Shown: positions 1 through 9,576, numbered from the stretch's first letter. The stretch is DNA of 64,000 nt from Streptomyces fragilis (GCF_003112515.1 NZ_BEVZ01000002.1:372001-436000), one strand, 5' to 3'. Notes: generated from the sequence alone by a model not told the origin. Made by a program: numbers and translations.

Positions 1-1
1 G

Positions 2-1237
2 GCGGGGGCGCGATCGGGCATCCGGCTGGACCTGCTGGAAGACGCGATGCGCAGACGTCTGGGCCGTGCATGCATCTACGTTCCGTCGTGCCGTCTCGGC
101 CTGTACCTGGCGCTGCGCCGCTGGTGCCGGCCGGGAGGCAGGGTGCTGATGTCGCCGGTCAACGACGACGTCATCCTCTTCGTCGTGCTGGCCGCCGGAC
201 TCAGGCCCGTGCAGGCGCCGTTGGACCCGCGCGACGGGTCCCTCGACCTGGCCGCGGTCGACGAGGAAACCTGGCGCGGGCTGGCCGGAGTGCTGACCGC
301 GAACCTGTACGGGAACCCGGATCCGGCTCCCGGGCTCCGCGAGCGGTGCGACCGGTGGGGCATCCCGCTGATCGAGGACGCCGCGCACGCGATCGGCAGC
401 GAGGTGGGCGGGCGGCCGGTGGGGTCCTTCGGGACCGCGGCGGCGTTCAGCCTCTCCAAGCACGTCGGCGCGAAGGCCGGGGGGTTCCTCGCCTTCGACG
501 ACGACCCGGCGCTGCGCGAGGAGCTGGTCCGGGCGCGCGACGAGCTGCTGGAACCGGCCGACTGGGCCGCCGAACTCGCCTACGCCGCAAGGCCGTTCGC
601 GGAGGCCGCGGTGCGGGGACTGGGCCTGCGGAGGGCCGCCGGCGCCACCCTGCGGATGCTCGGGCTGAGCGAACGCGACGGCGTGCGCATGCCGTTGCGC
701 GCCGGGGAGCTGGCGAGGGCGACGGCCGAAGCCCCGGGGCTCACCGCGCACCACTCGTGGGTCCGGGTCGACATGCACGACTACCGCCTCGCGCCCGGCC
801 CGCTCCGCGCCCGCCGGATCACCCGCGCATTCGGCCGCCTCGACGAGGTGCTGCGCGTCCACCGCGAGGGAACCGCACGGCTGCTGGACACCGAGTGGGC
901 CGCGCCCCGCACCACCGCGGGGCCCGTGCAGCCGCTGTTCCGGGTGCCGTTGCTGGTCGACGACCGGGACGCCGCCGTCGCCGCGCTGGCCCGCCACGGC
1001 ATCGTCACCGGATACCTGTACGACCCGCCGCTGGACGATTACGCGGGCCCCGAGTTCACCGGCCTGTCGCCCCGGCCCGGTCCCGCCCGGTACTTCGCCC
1101 GGCACGCCCTGCCGGTGGACCCGCGCCGCGCCACCGAGGCGATCGCCGTGCTGCGGCGGGCCGGCGCGGCGCCCGCCGGGGCGCCGGCCGCCGGGCGACC
1201 CGACGCGGTCCCCGAGGCGGGAGGCGGCGGTGGCTGA
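2..1237 (+). CDS. DegT/DnrJ/EryC1/StrS-family aminotransferase-like protein (5' partial)
   Basis: PLP-dependent sugar aminotransferase-fold protein, expected to act on a nucleotide sugar for surface glycan synthesis. The segment with IEDAAHAIGS, then VGSFG and AFSLSKHVGAKAGGF matches the core of the family, including the Lys of the SxxK position that forms the internal aldimine. The frame stays open to the left edge and the residues before the first Met (at 47) read like the family N-terminus, so the true start lies outside the window. The C-terminus is Ala/Gly/Pro-rich and overlaps the flippase gene by 8 nt, implying translational coupling. Family assignment is firm; substrate unknown. Some members of this family are not aminotransferases (dehydratases), which cannot be excluded. 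Confidence 0.82.
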   Translation, partial: AGARSGIRLDLLEDAMRRRLGRACIYVPSCRLGLYLALRRWCRPGGRVLMSPVNDDVILFVVLAAGLRPVQAPLDPRDGSLDLAAVDEETWRGLAGVLTANLYGNPDPAPGLRERCDRWGIPLIEDAAHAIGSEVGGRPVGSFGTAAAFSLSKHVGAKAGGFLAFDDDPALREELVRARDELLEPADWAAELAYAARPFAEAAVRGLGLRRAAGATLRMLGLSERDGVRMPLRAGELARATAEAPGLTAHHSWVRVDMHDYRLAPGPLRARRITRAFGRLDEVLRVHREGTARLLDTEWAAPRTTAGPVQPLFRVPLLVDDRDAAVAALARHGIVTGYLYDPPLDDYAGPEFTGLSPRPGPARYFARHALPVDPRRATEAIAVLRRAGAAPAGAPAAGRPDAVPEAGGGGG

Positions 1238-3341
1238 CATCCAGGAGGCGGCGGACGTCACGGACCCCGGCCCGGGGCCCACCCGGACCCGGCGGCCCGC
1301 GCGGCGTCCGCGCCCGGAGCGAGCGGAGGGCGGCGACTCCCTGTTCAGGAACGCGTACTTCCTCATGCTCAGCACGGGCGTGTCCGCCGTGCTCGGCCTG
1401 GCCTTCTGGCTGGTCGCCGCCCGCCACTACACCCAGGAGGCGGTCGGCCAGGGCTCGGCCGCCGTCGCCGCCATGCGCCTGCTCGCCGGCATCACCGCCA
1501 CCACCATGATCGGCGCCGTGGTGCGCTTCGTGCCGCGCGCCGGACGCGCCACCGGATCACTGGTGCTGCGCGCCTACGCCGTCAGCTCGCTGGTGGTGAC
1601 CGTCGCCGGCGTCGTCTTCCTGCTCACCCTCGACCTCTGGGGGCCCTCCTACGCGCCGCTCGGCACACCGGTGGCCGGGGCCCTCTTCGTCGCCTCGTGC
1701 GTGGCCTGGGCGGTCCTCACCCTGCAGGACGGGGTGCTCACCGGGCTGCGCGAGGCGGTCTGGGTGCCGCTCGGCAACGCGGTGTTCTCACTGGGCAAGT
1801 TGGTCCTGCTGATCCTCCTCGCCGGGGCGATGCCGGTCCTCGGCGTGTTCGTCTCCTGGGGCGCGGCGATCGCGCTGTCGACCGTGCCGCTGGGCTGGCT
1901 GGTGTTCCGGCGGCTCATCCCCCGGCAGGTCGCCGCCGACGGCCACCGCCGGCCGCCCACCCTGCGGGCCGTCGGACGGTTCATCGCCGGGGACTCCGTC
2001 GGCGCCATGTTCAGCCTGCTGATGATCAACCTGCTGCCGGTGATGGTGGCGGTACGCCTCGGCGCGGCGGAGAACGGCTACTTCTACGTCGCCTACACCG
2101 TCGGCGGCACCATGGAGTTCCTCGCCATCAACATGGCGTCCTCGCTCACCGCCCACGCCTCCCGCGACCCCCGCGCCCTCGCCGACGGTGTGCGGGGAGC
2201 GTTGCGGAGGATGGCCCTGCTGCTGGTGCCGGTGGTGGCCGTCCTGGTCCTCTTCGCGCCGCTGGTGCTCGCCCCGTTCGGCGCGGACTACGCGGACAAG
2301 GGCTCCACCGTGCTGCGGCTGCTGGCCGCCGCCGCGCTGCCCCGGGTCGCCGTCGAGCTGTACATCGGGGTGCTGCGGGTGGCCGGCCGCACCGCGATGC
2401 TCGCCCTGGTGCAGGGCGTGATGTGCGTGCTGGTCCTCGGCTCCGCCGCCCTGCTGCTCACCACGGCGGGCATCGACGGCGCCGGCTGGGGCGTGCTGCT
2501 GAGCATGACCGCGGTCGCGCTGCTGTGCGTGCCGGGGCTGCGGGCGGCGCTGCGGGGGGAGGGGGGTGAACGTCCGTCCCCCGCACCTCCCTCCGCCACG
2601 CCGTCCGTCTGCCGCAGGGTGGTCGCGCTCGCCGGGGCGTCGTCCGGGCCGCGGGGGGAGCGGAGGCTGCGGGTCGCCCTGTGGTGGCTGCTCGGCTCCG
2701 CCGGCGTCTTCTACGCCGCCGCCCTGCGCCACCTGCCGTGGCTGGACGACGACCCGCGCGGCGCCACGCGGGTCCGGGCCGTCGACGCCGACGCCGACCG
2801 CACCGCGGGGGAGGTCCTGGCCGCGCTGCCCGGCATCGCCCTCGCCGCCGCCGTGCTGATGCTGCTGGTGTACGTCGCCGCGCTCACCCTCCGCGTCCCC
2901 GCCGACGCCCCGCTGGCGGCCGCCGCGCTCGGCGTGCTGGTCCTCGCGCTCCACGCCGCCCCGGTGGCCCTCGGCCTGGAACCGGTCCCGGCGCGCGCCG
3001 CCGGCTGGTGGCCCGGCCCCGGTGACGGCCCGCTCGGCGAGGTGCTGCTGTGGGCGCCGTACGCCTGCCTGGTGCTCGGCCCGGTCCCGCTGTGGCTGGT
3101 GCTGCGGTGGGCGCTGCGGCTGCCGGCGCGGACCTGCTGGTGGCTGCTGTGGCCGGCCGCGGTCCTCGCCTGGGCGCTGCGCGACACGCTCGCCCCCGCG
3201 GCGCCGGGACTCCTCGCCGCCCTGCTGCTCCTCGCCGCGGCGGGTGCCCTCACCCGCCGCGGTGCCCGCCCCCGCGGCCGACCACCGGCCCCCGGGCCGC
3301 CCGCGCCGCGCGTACCCCGGCAGGGAAGGGGCGGCGATTGA
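1230..3341 (+). CDS. Polysaccharide flippase (Wzx/MATE-like) with extra C-terminal membrane domain
   Basis: 703-residue integral membrane protein. Residues about 35-440 form the multi-helix polysaccharide-biosynthesis/MVF flippase fold that moves lipid-linked glycan units across the cytoplasmic membrane; the segment from SLFRNAYFLMLSTGVSAVLG is typical of the first helix pair. After a Pro/Ser-rich linker near 450 there is a second block of about six hydrophobic segments to the C-terminus, so the protein is longer than usual flippases (about 400-500 residues) and may be a fusion. GTG start at 1230 with GGGAGGCGG just upstream, overlapping the aminotransferase gene. Position in a glycan locus supports the role; the cargo is not known. 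Confidence 0.8.
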   Translation: MADIQEAADVTDPGPGPTRTRRPARRPRPERAEGGDSLFRNAYFLMLSTGVSAVLGLAFWLVAARHYTQEAVGQGSAAVAAMRLLAGITATTMIGAVVRFVPRAGRATGSLVLRAYAVSSLVVTVAGVVFLLTLDLWGPSYAPLGTPVAGALFVASCVAWAVLTLQDGVLTGLREAVWVPLGNAVFSLGKLVLLILLAGAMPVLGVFVSWGAAIALSTVPLGWLVFRRLIPRQVAADGHRRPPTLRAVGRFIAGDSVGAMFSLLMINLLPVMVAVRLGAAENGYFYVAYTVGGTMEFLAINMASSLTAHASRDPRALADGVRGALRRMALLLVPVVAVLVLFAPLVLAPFGADYADKGSTVLRLLAAAALPRVAVELYIGVLRVAGRTAMLALVQGVMCVLVLGSAALLLTTAGIDGAGWGVLLSMTAVALLCVPGLRAALRGEGGERPSPAPPSATPSVCRRVVALAGASSGPRGERRLRVALWWLLGSAGVFYAAALRHLPWLDDDPRGATRVRAVDADADRTAGEVLAALPGIALAAAVLMLLVYVAALTLRVPADAPLAAAALGVLVLALHAAPVALGLEPVPARAAGWWPGPGDGPLGEVLLWAPYACLVLGPVPLWLVLRWALRLPARTCWWLLWPAAVLAWALRDTLAPAAPGLLAALLLLAAAGALTRRGARPRGRPPAPGPPAPRVPRQGRGGD

Positions 3342-3345
3342 AGTA

Positions 3346-3690
3346 CCGGAGGCCGGACCGGCGAGGGCGCGCCGCACCCGGGGCGGGACCAGTGGGAGCT
3401 CGCCCTACCCGGGGCGAAACCGGCGGCGGCTCGCCGTACCCAGGGGCGGGACAGGCGAGGGCTTGCCGCACCCGGGGCGGGACCGGTGGGAGCTCGCCGC
3501 ACCGGAGGGCCGGACAGGCGAAGGCTCGCCGTACCCGGGGCGGGACAGGCGAAGGCTCGCCGTACCCGGGCGGGACCGGCGGAGGCTCGCCGCGCCCGGG
3601 GCGGGACCGGCGAGGGCTTGCCGCATCCGGGGCGGGACCGGTGGGAGCTCGCCGCACCGGAGGGCCGGACCGGCGGAGCCCGCCACCGGA
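3346..3690 (+). repeat. About ten copies of a 31-bp tandem repeat
   Basis: Consensus-like units (GGCGARGGCTYGCCGYACCCG followed by GGGCGGGACC) recur with CCCG anchors at 3377, 3408, 3439, 3471, 3502, 3534, 3565, 3595, 3626 and 3657, that is every 31 bp with single-base slips. Because 31 is not a multiple of three, all frames stay open through the array and create long spurious reading frames. It fills most of the 409-bp gap between the flippase and the next gene and is probably non-coding. Confidence 0.85.
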
Positions 3691-3750
3691 ACGGGACGGC
3701 ACCGCACGGGGCCGGCCCACCGGAACCGCACCCGGCCGGGTGGCGCCGTG

Positions 3751-5781
3751 ATGCGCCGTGCCGACCAGCACCATCCGACAGAAGCCGCACCGACGACAGC
3801 CGCCGGGGGGACCGTGCGACCGACAGTGACGACGGGCCGGACAGCCGTGCCGGGCCCCGAGGGCGACAGACGTGACAGACGCGACGGACGGGGCAGAGGC
3901 ACCGCAGGCGACGGCGGCTCCGGGCGCGACGCAAGCCCGCCGGACGCCACCGCACCCGGCGGCGCGGACCCCCGGGCCCCGCAGGCCGGGGTCCGGGGCC
4001 CCTCCGGCGGCACCGGCCCCCGCACCTCCGCGCGCCGCCGCTGGAGCGCCGTGTGGCCCGTCGGCCCCCTGGCCGTCGCGCTCACCCTGTGGGCGTACGC
4101 CGTGCGGACCACCCACGTGACGGAACTGGACGACTTCGGCCTGGTCAGCGCCGTGCACCCGGCCTACTGGGCGGGGCTCGCGGTGCTCGCCGCCGGGTTC
4201 TGGTTCACCGTCCGCCGCCCCGACCGGGCCGACGCCTGGGGTCTGGCGTACGTGCTCGGCCTGCTGGTCATGCAGCGTGCCACCCAGGCCCTCGTGTACC
4301 CGACGCCGCTGCACGCCTGGGCGTGGAAGCACGACGCCGTCGTCGGCCACCTGCTGACCGACGGCGGCCTGCGGACCGGGGCGGAACTCGGCGACATGGC
4401 CGTGTACGACCAGTGGCCCGGCTTCTTCGCCGCCCAGGCCGCCGTCGTGCGCCTCGCCGGGGTGGAGAACACCCTCACCCTGATGAGCTGGTGGCCGCTG
4501 CTCTCCAGCGTCCTGGTGCTGGCCCCGCTGGTGCTGATCCACCGCACGTTCACCCAGGACCGCCGGCTGATCTGGACCGGCGTCTGGCTGTTCTGCGTCG
4601 GCAACTGGGTCGGTCAGGACTACTTCTCGCCGCAGTCCCTCGCCCTCACCCTGCACCTGGCGGTGCTCGCCCTGGTGCTGCGCCGGTTCCCCGGCGCGGA
4701 ACACCGCGGCTCCCGGCAGGCCGTGTGGACCACGGTGCTGGTCACCCTCATGGTCCCCGTGGTGCTGTCCCACCAGCTCACGCCGGTGGTCCTGATCGTC
4801 TCGCTCGGCGTGCTCGCGCTCACCCGCCGGCACCGCGACGGGGTGCCGTTCCTCGCCGCCGTCGCCCTCTTCGCCGCCTGGAACCTCACCGCCTCGCTGC
4901 CGTTCCTCTCCGCCGCGCTGCCCGAGATGCTCGCCTCCGTCGGCGACATCGGCGCCAACGTCGAGACCGGCTACGGCACCACGCCCACCGGCGCCGGAGC
5001 CGTCACCGCCTCCTGGGCGGCACGCGCCCTGTCCGCGACGGTCGTGGCGCTGGCCGTCCTCGGAGCACTGCGCCGACCCGAACTGCGGCGGCAGGCCCGG
5101 CCGTTGCTGCTGCTCACCGGGGTACCGCCGCTGCTGATCGCCGCCAACGGCTACGGCAGCGAGATGATCTTCCGGGTACTGATGTTCATGCTGCCCGGTG
5201 CCGCGTTCTTCGCGGCCGCCGCGCTGCTGCCCCGGAGCGGCGGCACGCGCGGGGCGGTGCCGCCTCCGACACCCGCGCGGTGGCTCTGGCTGCCGCTCCC
5301 GGTGGTGCTGGCCGTCACCCTCGCCTTCGTGCCGAGCTACGCGGGCAAGGACCGGCTGAGCTACTTCCCGCCCGCGGAGGCCGCCCTGGTCGGCGACCTC
5401 GTCGAGAGCGCCCCCGACGGTTCCCTGGTCGCCGCCGCCAACCGCAACTACCCGCAGGCGTACGGGGACTACTGGCGGCTCGACCACTACTGGTTCCTGG
5501 AGGAGGACCCGGCGAAGGTCGAACGCATCCTCTCGCGGCCCGCCCGCACGCTCGCCCTCGACATGAAGGACGTCGCCGAACCCGGCCGCGCCTACCTCCT
5601 GTTCACCGAGGGCCAGCGGGCCGACGCCGAGATGAACGGCCGGCTCACCGGGGCCGAGTGGCGGCGCGTGGAGAAGTCCGTGGCCACCTCCGCCTACTTC
5701 CGGCGGGTGGCGCACAACCGGGCCGGCACCGTGTACGAACTCGACGTCCGGGCCGTCGCCGTCGAGGAGGACGCCCGATGA
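3751..5781 (+). CDS. Multi-pass membrane protein of the glycan locus (GT-C-like, unassigned)
   Basis: About 676 residues if started at ATG 3751. The first 100 residues are Arg/Gly/Pro-rich and disordered; from about residue 103 (WPVGPLAVALTLWAYAV) there are roughly ten hydrophobic segments, then a soluble C-terminal part of about 140 residues with many Trp/Tyr. This layout resembles membrane glycosyltransferases of the GT-C type, but I see no diagnostic catalytic motif and do not assign an enzyme. The start is uncertain: ATG 3751 lacks a good ribosome site, whereas GTG 4051 is preceded by GGAG and would begin directly at the first helix. The stop overlaps the next start (ATGA at 5778). Confidence 0.6.
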   Translation: MRRADQHHPTEAAPTTAAGGTVRPTVTTGRTAVPGPEGDRRDRRDGRGRGTAGDGGSGRDASPPDATAPGGADPRAPQAGVRGPSGGTGPRTSARRRWSAVWPVGPLAVALTLWAYAVRTTHVTELDDFGLVSAVHPAYWAGLAVLAAGFWFTVRRPDRADAWGLAYVLGLLVMQRATQALVYPTPLHAWAWKHDAVVGHLLTDGGLRTGAELGDMAVYDQWPGFFAAQAAVVRLAGVENTLTLMSWWPLLSSVLVLAPLVLIHRTFTQDRRLIWTGVWLFCVGNWVGQDYFSPQSLALTLHLAVLALVLRRFPGAEHRGSRQAVWTTVLVTLMVPVVLSHQLTPVVLIVSLGVLALTRRHRDGVPFLAAVALFAAWNLTASLPFLSAALPEMLASVGDIGANVETGYGTTPTGAGAVTASWAARALSATVVALAVLGALRRPELRRQARPLLLLTGVPPLLIAANGYGSEMIFRVLMFMLPGAAFFAAAALLPRSGGTRGAVPPPTPARWLWLPLPVVLAVTLAFVPSYAGKDRLSYFPPAEAALVGDLVESAPDGSLVAAANRNYPQAYGDYWRLDHYWFLEEDPAKVERILSRPARTLALDMKDVAEPGRAYLLFTEGQRADAEMNGRLTGAEWRRVEKSVATSAYFRRVAHNRAGTVYELDVRAVAVEEDAR

Positions 5782-6173
5782 CGGCGCGGGACCTGCTGAC
5801 GCGGATGCTTCCGCCCCTCACGGGCTGGCTGGCCGTCGGCGCGCTCACCCTGCCCGACGGCTCCCCGGCGCGCGTCGCCGCCGTGGCGGTGTTCCTGACG
5901 GCCGGCCCCGGCGCCGCGCTGGTGCGCATCTGGTGGCCCGCGCTGCGCGTGCCGCCCGCGGTGGGGCCGGCGGAGGACTGGGATACCCGCTTCACCGGCC
6001 GTTCCGGCGTGCTGGAGCGCCTGCTCCTGGTGCCGCTGGTCAGCCTCGCCGTCCTCACCGTCACCGCCACCGCCCTGCTGGCCGCGCAGGCCTTCAGCGG
6101 GCGGCGCGTCCTGTTGCTGCTCACCCTGCTCACCCTGCTCGCCGCGTACTGCCCGAGGACACGCCCGTCCTGA
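5778..6173 (+). CDS. Small membrane protein, unknown function
   Basis: 131 residues, with hydrophobic segments at about 15-50 (TGWLAVGALTLP onward) and 85-125 (LERLLLVPLVSLAVLTVTATALLAA). The start ATG overlaps the preceding stop as ATGA, so it is translationally coupled to the membrane protein upstream and probably works with it in glycan polymerisation or export. The C-terminus ends abruptly after a hydrophobic run with CPRTRPS. No family recognised. Confidence 0.65.
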   Translation: MTARDLLTRMLPPLTGWLAVGALTLPDGSPARVAAVAVFLTAGPGAALVRIWWPALRVPPAVGPAEDWDTRFTGRSGVLERLLLVPLVSLAVLTVTATALLAAQAFSGRRVLLLLTLLTLLAAYCPRTRPS

Positions 6174-6192
6174 CCCGAGGAAGGCCGGTTCC

Positions 6193-7374
6193 GTGAGGTT
6201 CCCCCGTCGCTCCCGACCCCAGGCCGCCGACGCCACGGCCACCGCCACCGCCACCGCCACCGCCGCGGACGCCGCCGTGAGAGCGCGGGGCCCGCGCCAC
6301 GCGCGGCCGCGGTGGGCCGGCCCGCGCGGACGCCGCCGGTGGTGCGTCCTCGCCGTCGCCGCGGTCTGCGCCTCGCTGCTCACCACCCTGGCCGTCAGGG
6401 CGGGCACCGGCCGGCCCGCCGTGGGCGCGGAGTGCCGCGGGCCCGCCACCGAGCTCCTCGAGCCGCGCTGCGGCGCCTGGTTCGGCGCGTTCGTGCCGCA
6501 CGAGAAGTCGAACCTCCGCGAGAAGGTCGAGGCCTACGAGCGGCGCCTCGGCCGACGCCTGGACATCGTGTACACGTACCACGACATGTCCGCGGTGACC
6601 TCCGGCCGCCTGGAGGGGCAGCTCCTCACCGAGCAGGAACGGCAGCTCGGCGAGGACCGGATGCTGCTGCTGTCCTGGGAGAGCAAGGTGTGGGGCGGCA
6701 CCAAGGCGGAGCAGCCCCGGTGGGCGGAGATCGCCGCCGGGGCGTACGACGCCGACGTGATCGACGTGCAGGCGCGCCGGATCAAGGAGTACGGCCGGGG
6801 CGGCGACGGGCGGAAGGTGTTCCTCTCCTTCGACCTGGAGATGGACACCCGGGTCCCGGAGAACGGCACCGCCCGGGAGTTCGTGGCCGCCTGGCGCCAC
6901 ATCCACGACCGTTTCCGGAAGTTGGGCGTGGACAACGTCGTCTGGACGTGGATCACCACGGGTTACCCGGGGCACCACGACATGATCGAGGAGCTCTACC
7001 CCGGCGACGACTACGTCGACTGGATCGGCTACAACCAGTACAACTACTTCACGTGCCACGACGCGCGGTGGATGTCCTTCGAGGAGACGCAGCGGTCGGT
7101 GCACCGCTGGATCCGCACCCACCTGTCCGACGAGAAGCCGCTGATGCTCTCCGAGTTCGGCTCCGCCTACGACCCGCAGCGGCCCTCACGGCAGGCCGAC
7201 TGGTACCGCGAGGTGCCGGACGTCCTCAGGGAACTGGACGGGGTCGCGGCCGCGCTCCAGTGGAACTCCCGTGATCCCGGCCCGCACTGCGACCTCTCCC
7301 TGGCCGACCGGAAGGCCTGGGACGCGATGCGGCGGCTGGCCTCGGACCCGTACCTCAACCAGCCGTCACCGTGA
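6193..7374 (+). CDS. Glycoside hydrolase family 26 (beta-mannanase-like), membrane-anchored or secreted
   Basis: 393 residues; GTG start 8 nt after GAGGAAGG. The N-terminus holds an Ala-Thr hexanucleotide repeat (ATATATA, about residues 17-27), a basic stretch, then one hydrophobic segment at about 50-70 that is a signal peptide or anchor. The remainder is a TIM-barrel of GH26 type: FDLEMD is the likely acid/base position (HEMN in typical mannanases, with His replaced here), VDWIGYNQYNYF lies in the barrel, and MLSEFGSAYD carries the nucleophile Glu. Such enzymes hydrolyse beta-1,4-mannans. In a synthesis locus it may trim or release the exported polymer. Ends 13 nt from the convergent deacetylase gene. 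Confidence 0.8.
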   Translation: MRFPRRSRPQAADATATATATATAADAAVRARGPRHARPRWAGPRGRRRWCVLAVAAVCASLLTTLAVRAGTGRPAVGAECRGPATELLEPRCGAWFGAFVPHEKSNLREKVEAYERRLGRRLDIVYTYHDMSAVTSGRLEGQLLTEQERQLGEDRMLLLSWESKVWGGTKAEQPRWAEIAAGAYDADVIDVQARRIKEYGRGGDGRKVFLSFDLEMDTRVPENGTAREFVAAWRHIHDRFRKLGVDNVVWTWITTGYPGHHDMIEELYPGDDYVDWIGYNQYNYFTCHDARWMSFEETQRSVHRWIRTHLSDEKPLMLSEFGSAYDPQRPSRQADWYREVPDVLRELDGVAAALQWNSRDPGPHCDLSLADRKAWDAMRRLASDPYLNQPSP

Positions 7375-7387
7375 TGCCGGCCGGACC

Positions 7388-8203
7388 TCACCCCGCGAAC
7401 CCGGGCCCCCGCACGGCCGTGCGGGCCCGGCGGTACCAGCGCCAGCCGACGGTGAGCACCCCGTCCCGGTACGGCGCCACCCGGGCGCCCTCACCGCGCA
7501 TCCACGCCCGCACGTCGGCGACGGTGTGGCTCCGCCGCACGATGAGCCGCGCCACGCGGTACCGCTCGTCCCGCTGCGAGCTCAGCGCGTGGCGCACCGC
7601 GGCCGCCGTCTCGTACCCGGCGAGCGCCGCCGCCCGGCGGACGGCGGCGCTGTTGTAGCCGTGGGGGTAGGCGAGGTGGCGGACCGGATGCCCCAGGGTG
7701 TCCTCCAGCACCCGTCTGGAGTCGCACAGTTCGCGCTCCAGGGCGTCGCGGCCCAGGGTGTCCAGCTGGGCGTGGGTCACCGTGTGACCGCCCACCTCGA
7801 GGCCGGCCTGCTCCAGCAGCGGCGCCTCCTCCAGCCGCATCATCGGCGCGGGCGGCAGCAGGCTGCGGCCGGACGGGGCGATCGCCCCCGTGGTGAGGTA
7901 GGCCGTGCCCGGCAGGTTCCGCTCCGCCAGCGCCGCCGCGGTCGGGCCGGGCAGGTCCGCGAAGCCGTCGTCGAAGGTCAGCACCACCGGCCGCGGCGGC
8001 AGCGGCGCCCGCCCCGCCAGGTGATCGGCGAGCGCGCTCATCGTCACCGGGGTCCGGCCGCTGTCCAGGACGGCGTCCAGATGCGCCGTGAACCGCCGCG
8101 GCGGGACGGTGAACTCGGCGATCCACTCCGGCGGGTCGTCCATCACCGCGTGGTAGAGCAGCACCGGGACGGCTTCGGTCCGCGGCGCCCCCGGCGGACT
8201 CAC
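7388..8203 (-). CDS. Polysaccharide deacetylase (NodB domain)
   Basis: 271 residues, beginning at a GTG that overlaps the stop of the upstream glycosyltransferase (GTGA). Residues about 80-200 are a NodB homology domain: motif 1 VVLTFDDGFAD carries the two metal/catalytic Asp residues and motif 2 HTVTHAQLD supplies the two metal-binding His residues; YPHG corresponds to the later conserved loop. Family members remove N- or O-acetyl groups from glycans such as chitin-like polymers or poly-N-acetylglucosamine. No clear signal peptide, so either cytoplasmic or exported by other means. It is the last gene of the minus-strand operon 10747-7388. Confidence 0.85.
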   Translation of the reverse strand: MSPPGAPRTEAVPVLLYHAVMDDPPEWIAEFTVPPRRFTAHLDAVLDSGRTPVTMSALADHLAGRAPLPPRPVVLTFDDGFADLPGPTAAALAERNLPGTAYLTTGAIAPSGRSLLPPAPMMRLEEAPLLEQAGLEVGGHTVTHAQLDTLGRDALERELCDSRRVLEDTLGHPVRHLAYPHGYNSAAVRRAAALAGYETAAAVRHALSSQRDERYRVARLIVRRSHTVADVRAWMRGEGARVAPYRDGVLTVGWRWYRRARTAVRGPGFAG

Positions 8204-9576
8204 CGGGACGTCACCGCCCGCCGCAGCGCGCGGCGGGCCCGGACGTAGCCCAGCGGCCCGTACACCATGCCCCGGCGCTGCAGCCGGGACAGCCGCCCGG
8301 GCCACGGGTGGTCCCGCCGGTCGTGCCCGCCCGGCACCGCGCCACCGCCCTCCGCGCCGCCGCCCTCCGCGCCCGCGCCGCCCGTGCCCGCGCCGCCCGT
8401 GCCCGCGCCGCCCGTGCCCGCGCCGCCCGGGTCGCGGGCGGCGGTGAGCTGCCGGGCGTACGCGAGGCCGCGCGGGAGCCGGCGCAGCAGCGCGGGCAGC
8501 AGGGCGGGGCGGCGGACCAGTACCGCCGTGAGGTAGGCGGTCAGCCCGGCGCCGTAGCCGAACGCCTGGTTCTCCAGGTCGCGCCAGGTCTCCCGGTGGT
8601 GGTGCCAGACCAGTGCCCGCGGCACGTACCGCAGCCGGTGCCCCTCGGCGAGCACCCGGACGAAGGCGTACAGGTCGTCGCCGCCCTTGGCCCGCGTGCC
8701 CGTGCCGGTCGCCGGGTCGAAGCCGCCGACGGCGCGCAGCACGGTGGTGCGGAACGCCATGGCCGCACCGGAGCCGAACCGCCCCGCGGTGAACGGGAAC
8801 AGCGGCTCGTCGGCGGGCGGGTCGGCCGGGTCGTACACGCGGGGCGTGAACCCCTTCGCGAAGCCGCCGTTGCTCTCCAGCAGCACCTGGGCCGGGGTGC
8901 GCAGCCGGGCGGGGAGGATCAGCCCCGTCGTGCAGCCGAGGCCGGGGTCGCCGGAGAACGGGACGCTCAGCTCCGCCAGCCAGCGCGGGTCGGCCACCAC
9001 GTCGTCGTCGGTGAACGCCACCACGTCGCCCGAGGCCGCGGCCAGCCCCGCGTTGTGCGCCCGCGCCAGTCCCGGCACGGGTTCGCGCACGTACCGCACG
9101 CGCCCCCCGAACTCTCCCTCGACCAGCTCCCGGGTGGCTGCGGTGACCGGCGCGTTGTCCACCACGACGACGTCGAAGTCCGGGTGGTCCTGCGCGAGCA
9201 GCGAGCGCACCGCCCTGGCCAGCTGCCGCGGGCGCTCCCGCGTGGCGACCACCACCGTGGTGCGGGGCGGCCGGCCGGGCGGCGGGCCGTCCTCCGGCGG
9301 GGGCGCCGGAAGCCGCCGCGCCGCCTCGGCCACCGTGTCCCGAGGGTCGGCGCCCTCCGGCACCGTCACCAGCAGGGTTCCCATCGGCACGCCGCCCCGC
9401 CGGACCAGCGCGAACACCTCCCCGGGGCCGGGTGGCGGGCTGCCCGGGCCGGGGCGGAGCAGCGGCGGCGCCGTTCCGCCCCCGGTCTCCGCTCCCGCGC
9501 CGAGTTCCAGCTCCGCCACCTGGACGGGGCGGACGGCCAGGAATCCGTCGATCTCCCGCTGCGTCGTACGGCTCAC
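8200..9576 (-). CDS. Family 2 glycosyltransferase with N-terminal extension
   Basis: 458 residues. After an N-terminal region of about 115 residues comes a GT-A Rossmann-like domain: TTVVVATRERPRQLARAVRS, VVVVDNAP, then GDVVAFTDDDVVADPRW with the DxD-type nucleotide-sugar/metal motif, and an acceptor part with WHHHRETW. Transfers a sugar from an NDP-sugar to a glycan or lipid carrier on the cytoplasmic side. The C-terminus has a low-complexity GTGGAGTGGAG repeat (plus-strand 8340-8435). The start is GTG 9576, with GAGGGGGAA seven bases upstream; it overlaps the deacetylase by 4 nt. Confidence 0.85.
   Translation of the reverse strand: MSRTTQREIDGFLAVRPVQVAELELGAGAETGGGTAPPLLRPGPGSPPPGPGEVFALVRRGGVPMGTLLVTVPEGADPRDTVAEAARRLPAPPPEDGPPPGRPPRTTVVVATRERPRQLARAVRSLLAQDHPDFDVVVVDNAPVTAATRELVEGEFGGRVRYVREPVPGLARAHNAGLAAASGDVVAFTDDDVVADPRWLAELSVPFSGDPGLGCTTGLILPARLRTPAQVLLESNGGFAKGFTPRVYDPADPPADEPLFPFTAGRFGSGAAMAFRTTVLRAVGGFDPATGTGTRAKGGDDLYAFVRVLAEGHRLRYVPRALVWHHHRETWRDLENQAFGYGAGLTAYLTAVLVRRPALLPALLRRLPRGLAYARQLTAARDPGGAGTGGAGTGGAGTGGAGAEGGGAEGGGAVPGGHDRRDHPWPGRLSRLQRRGMVYGPLGYVRARRALRRAVTSR

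Noticed and set aside
3346..3690. CRISPR array
   Set aside because: Units are directly adjacent with no unique spacers, and no cas genes are present.
3022..3750. Long N-terminal extension of the 3751-5781 membrane protein frame
   Set aside because: The frame runs antisense-free through the 31-bp repeat array and overlaps the end of the flippase gene; the encoded peptide is low-complexity and the repeat keeps every frame open.
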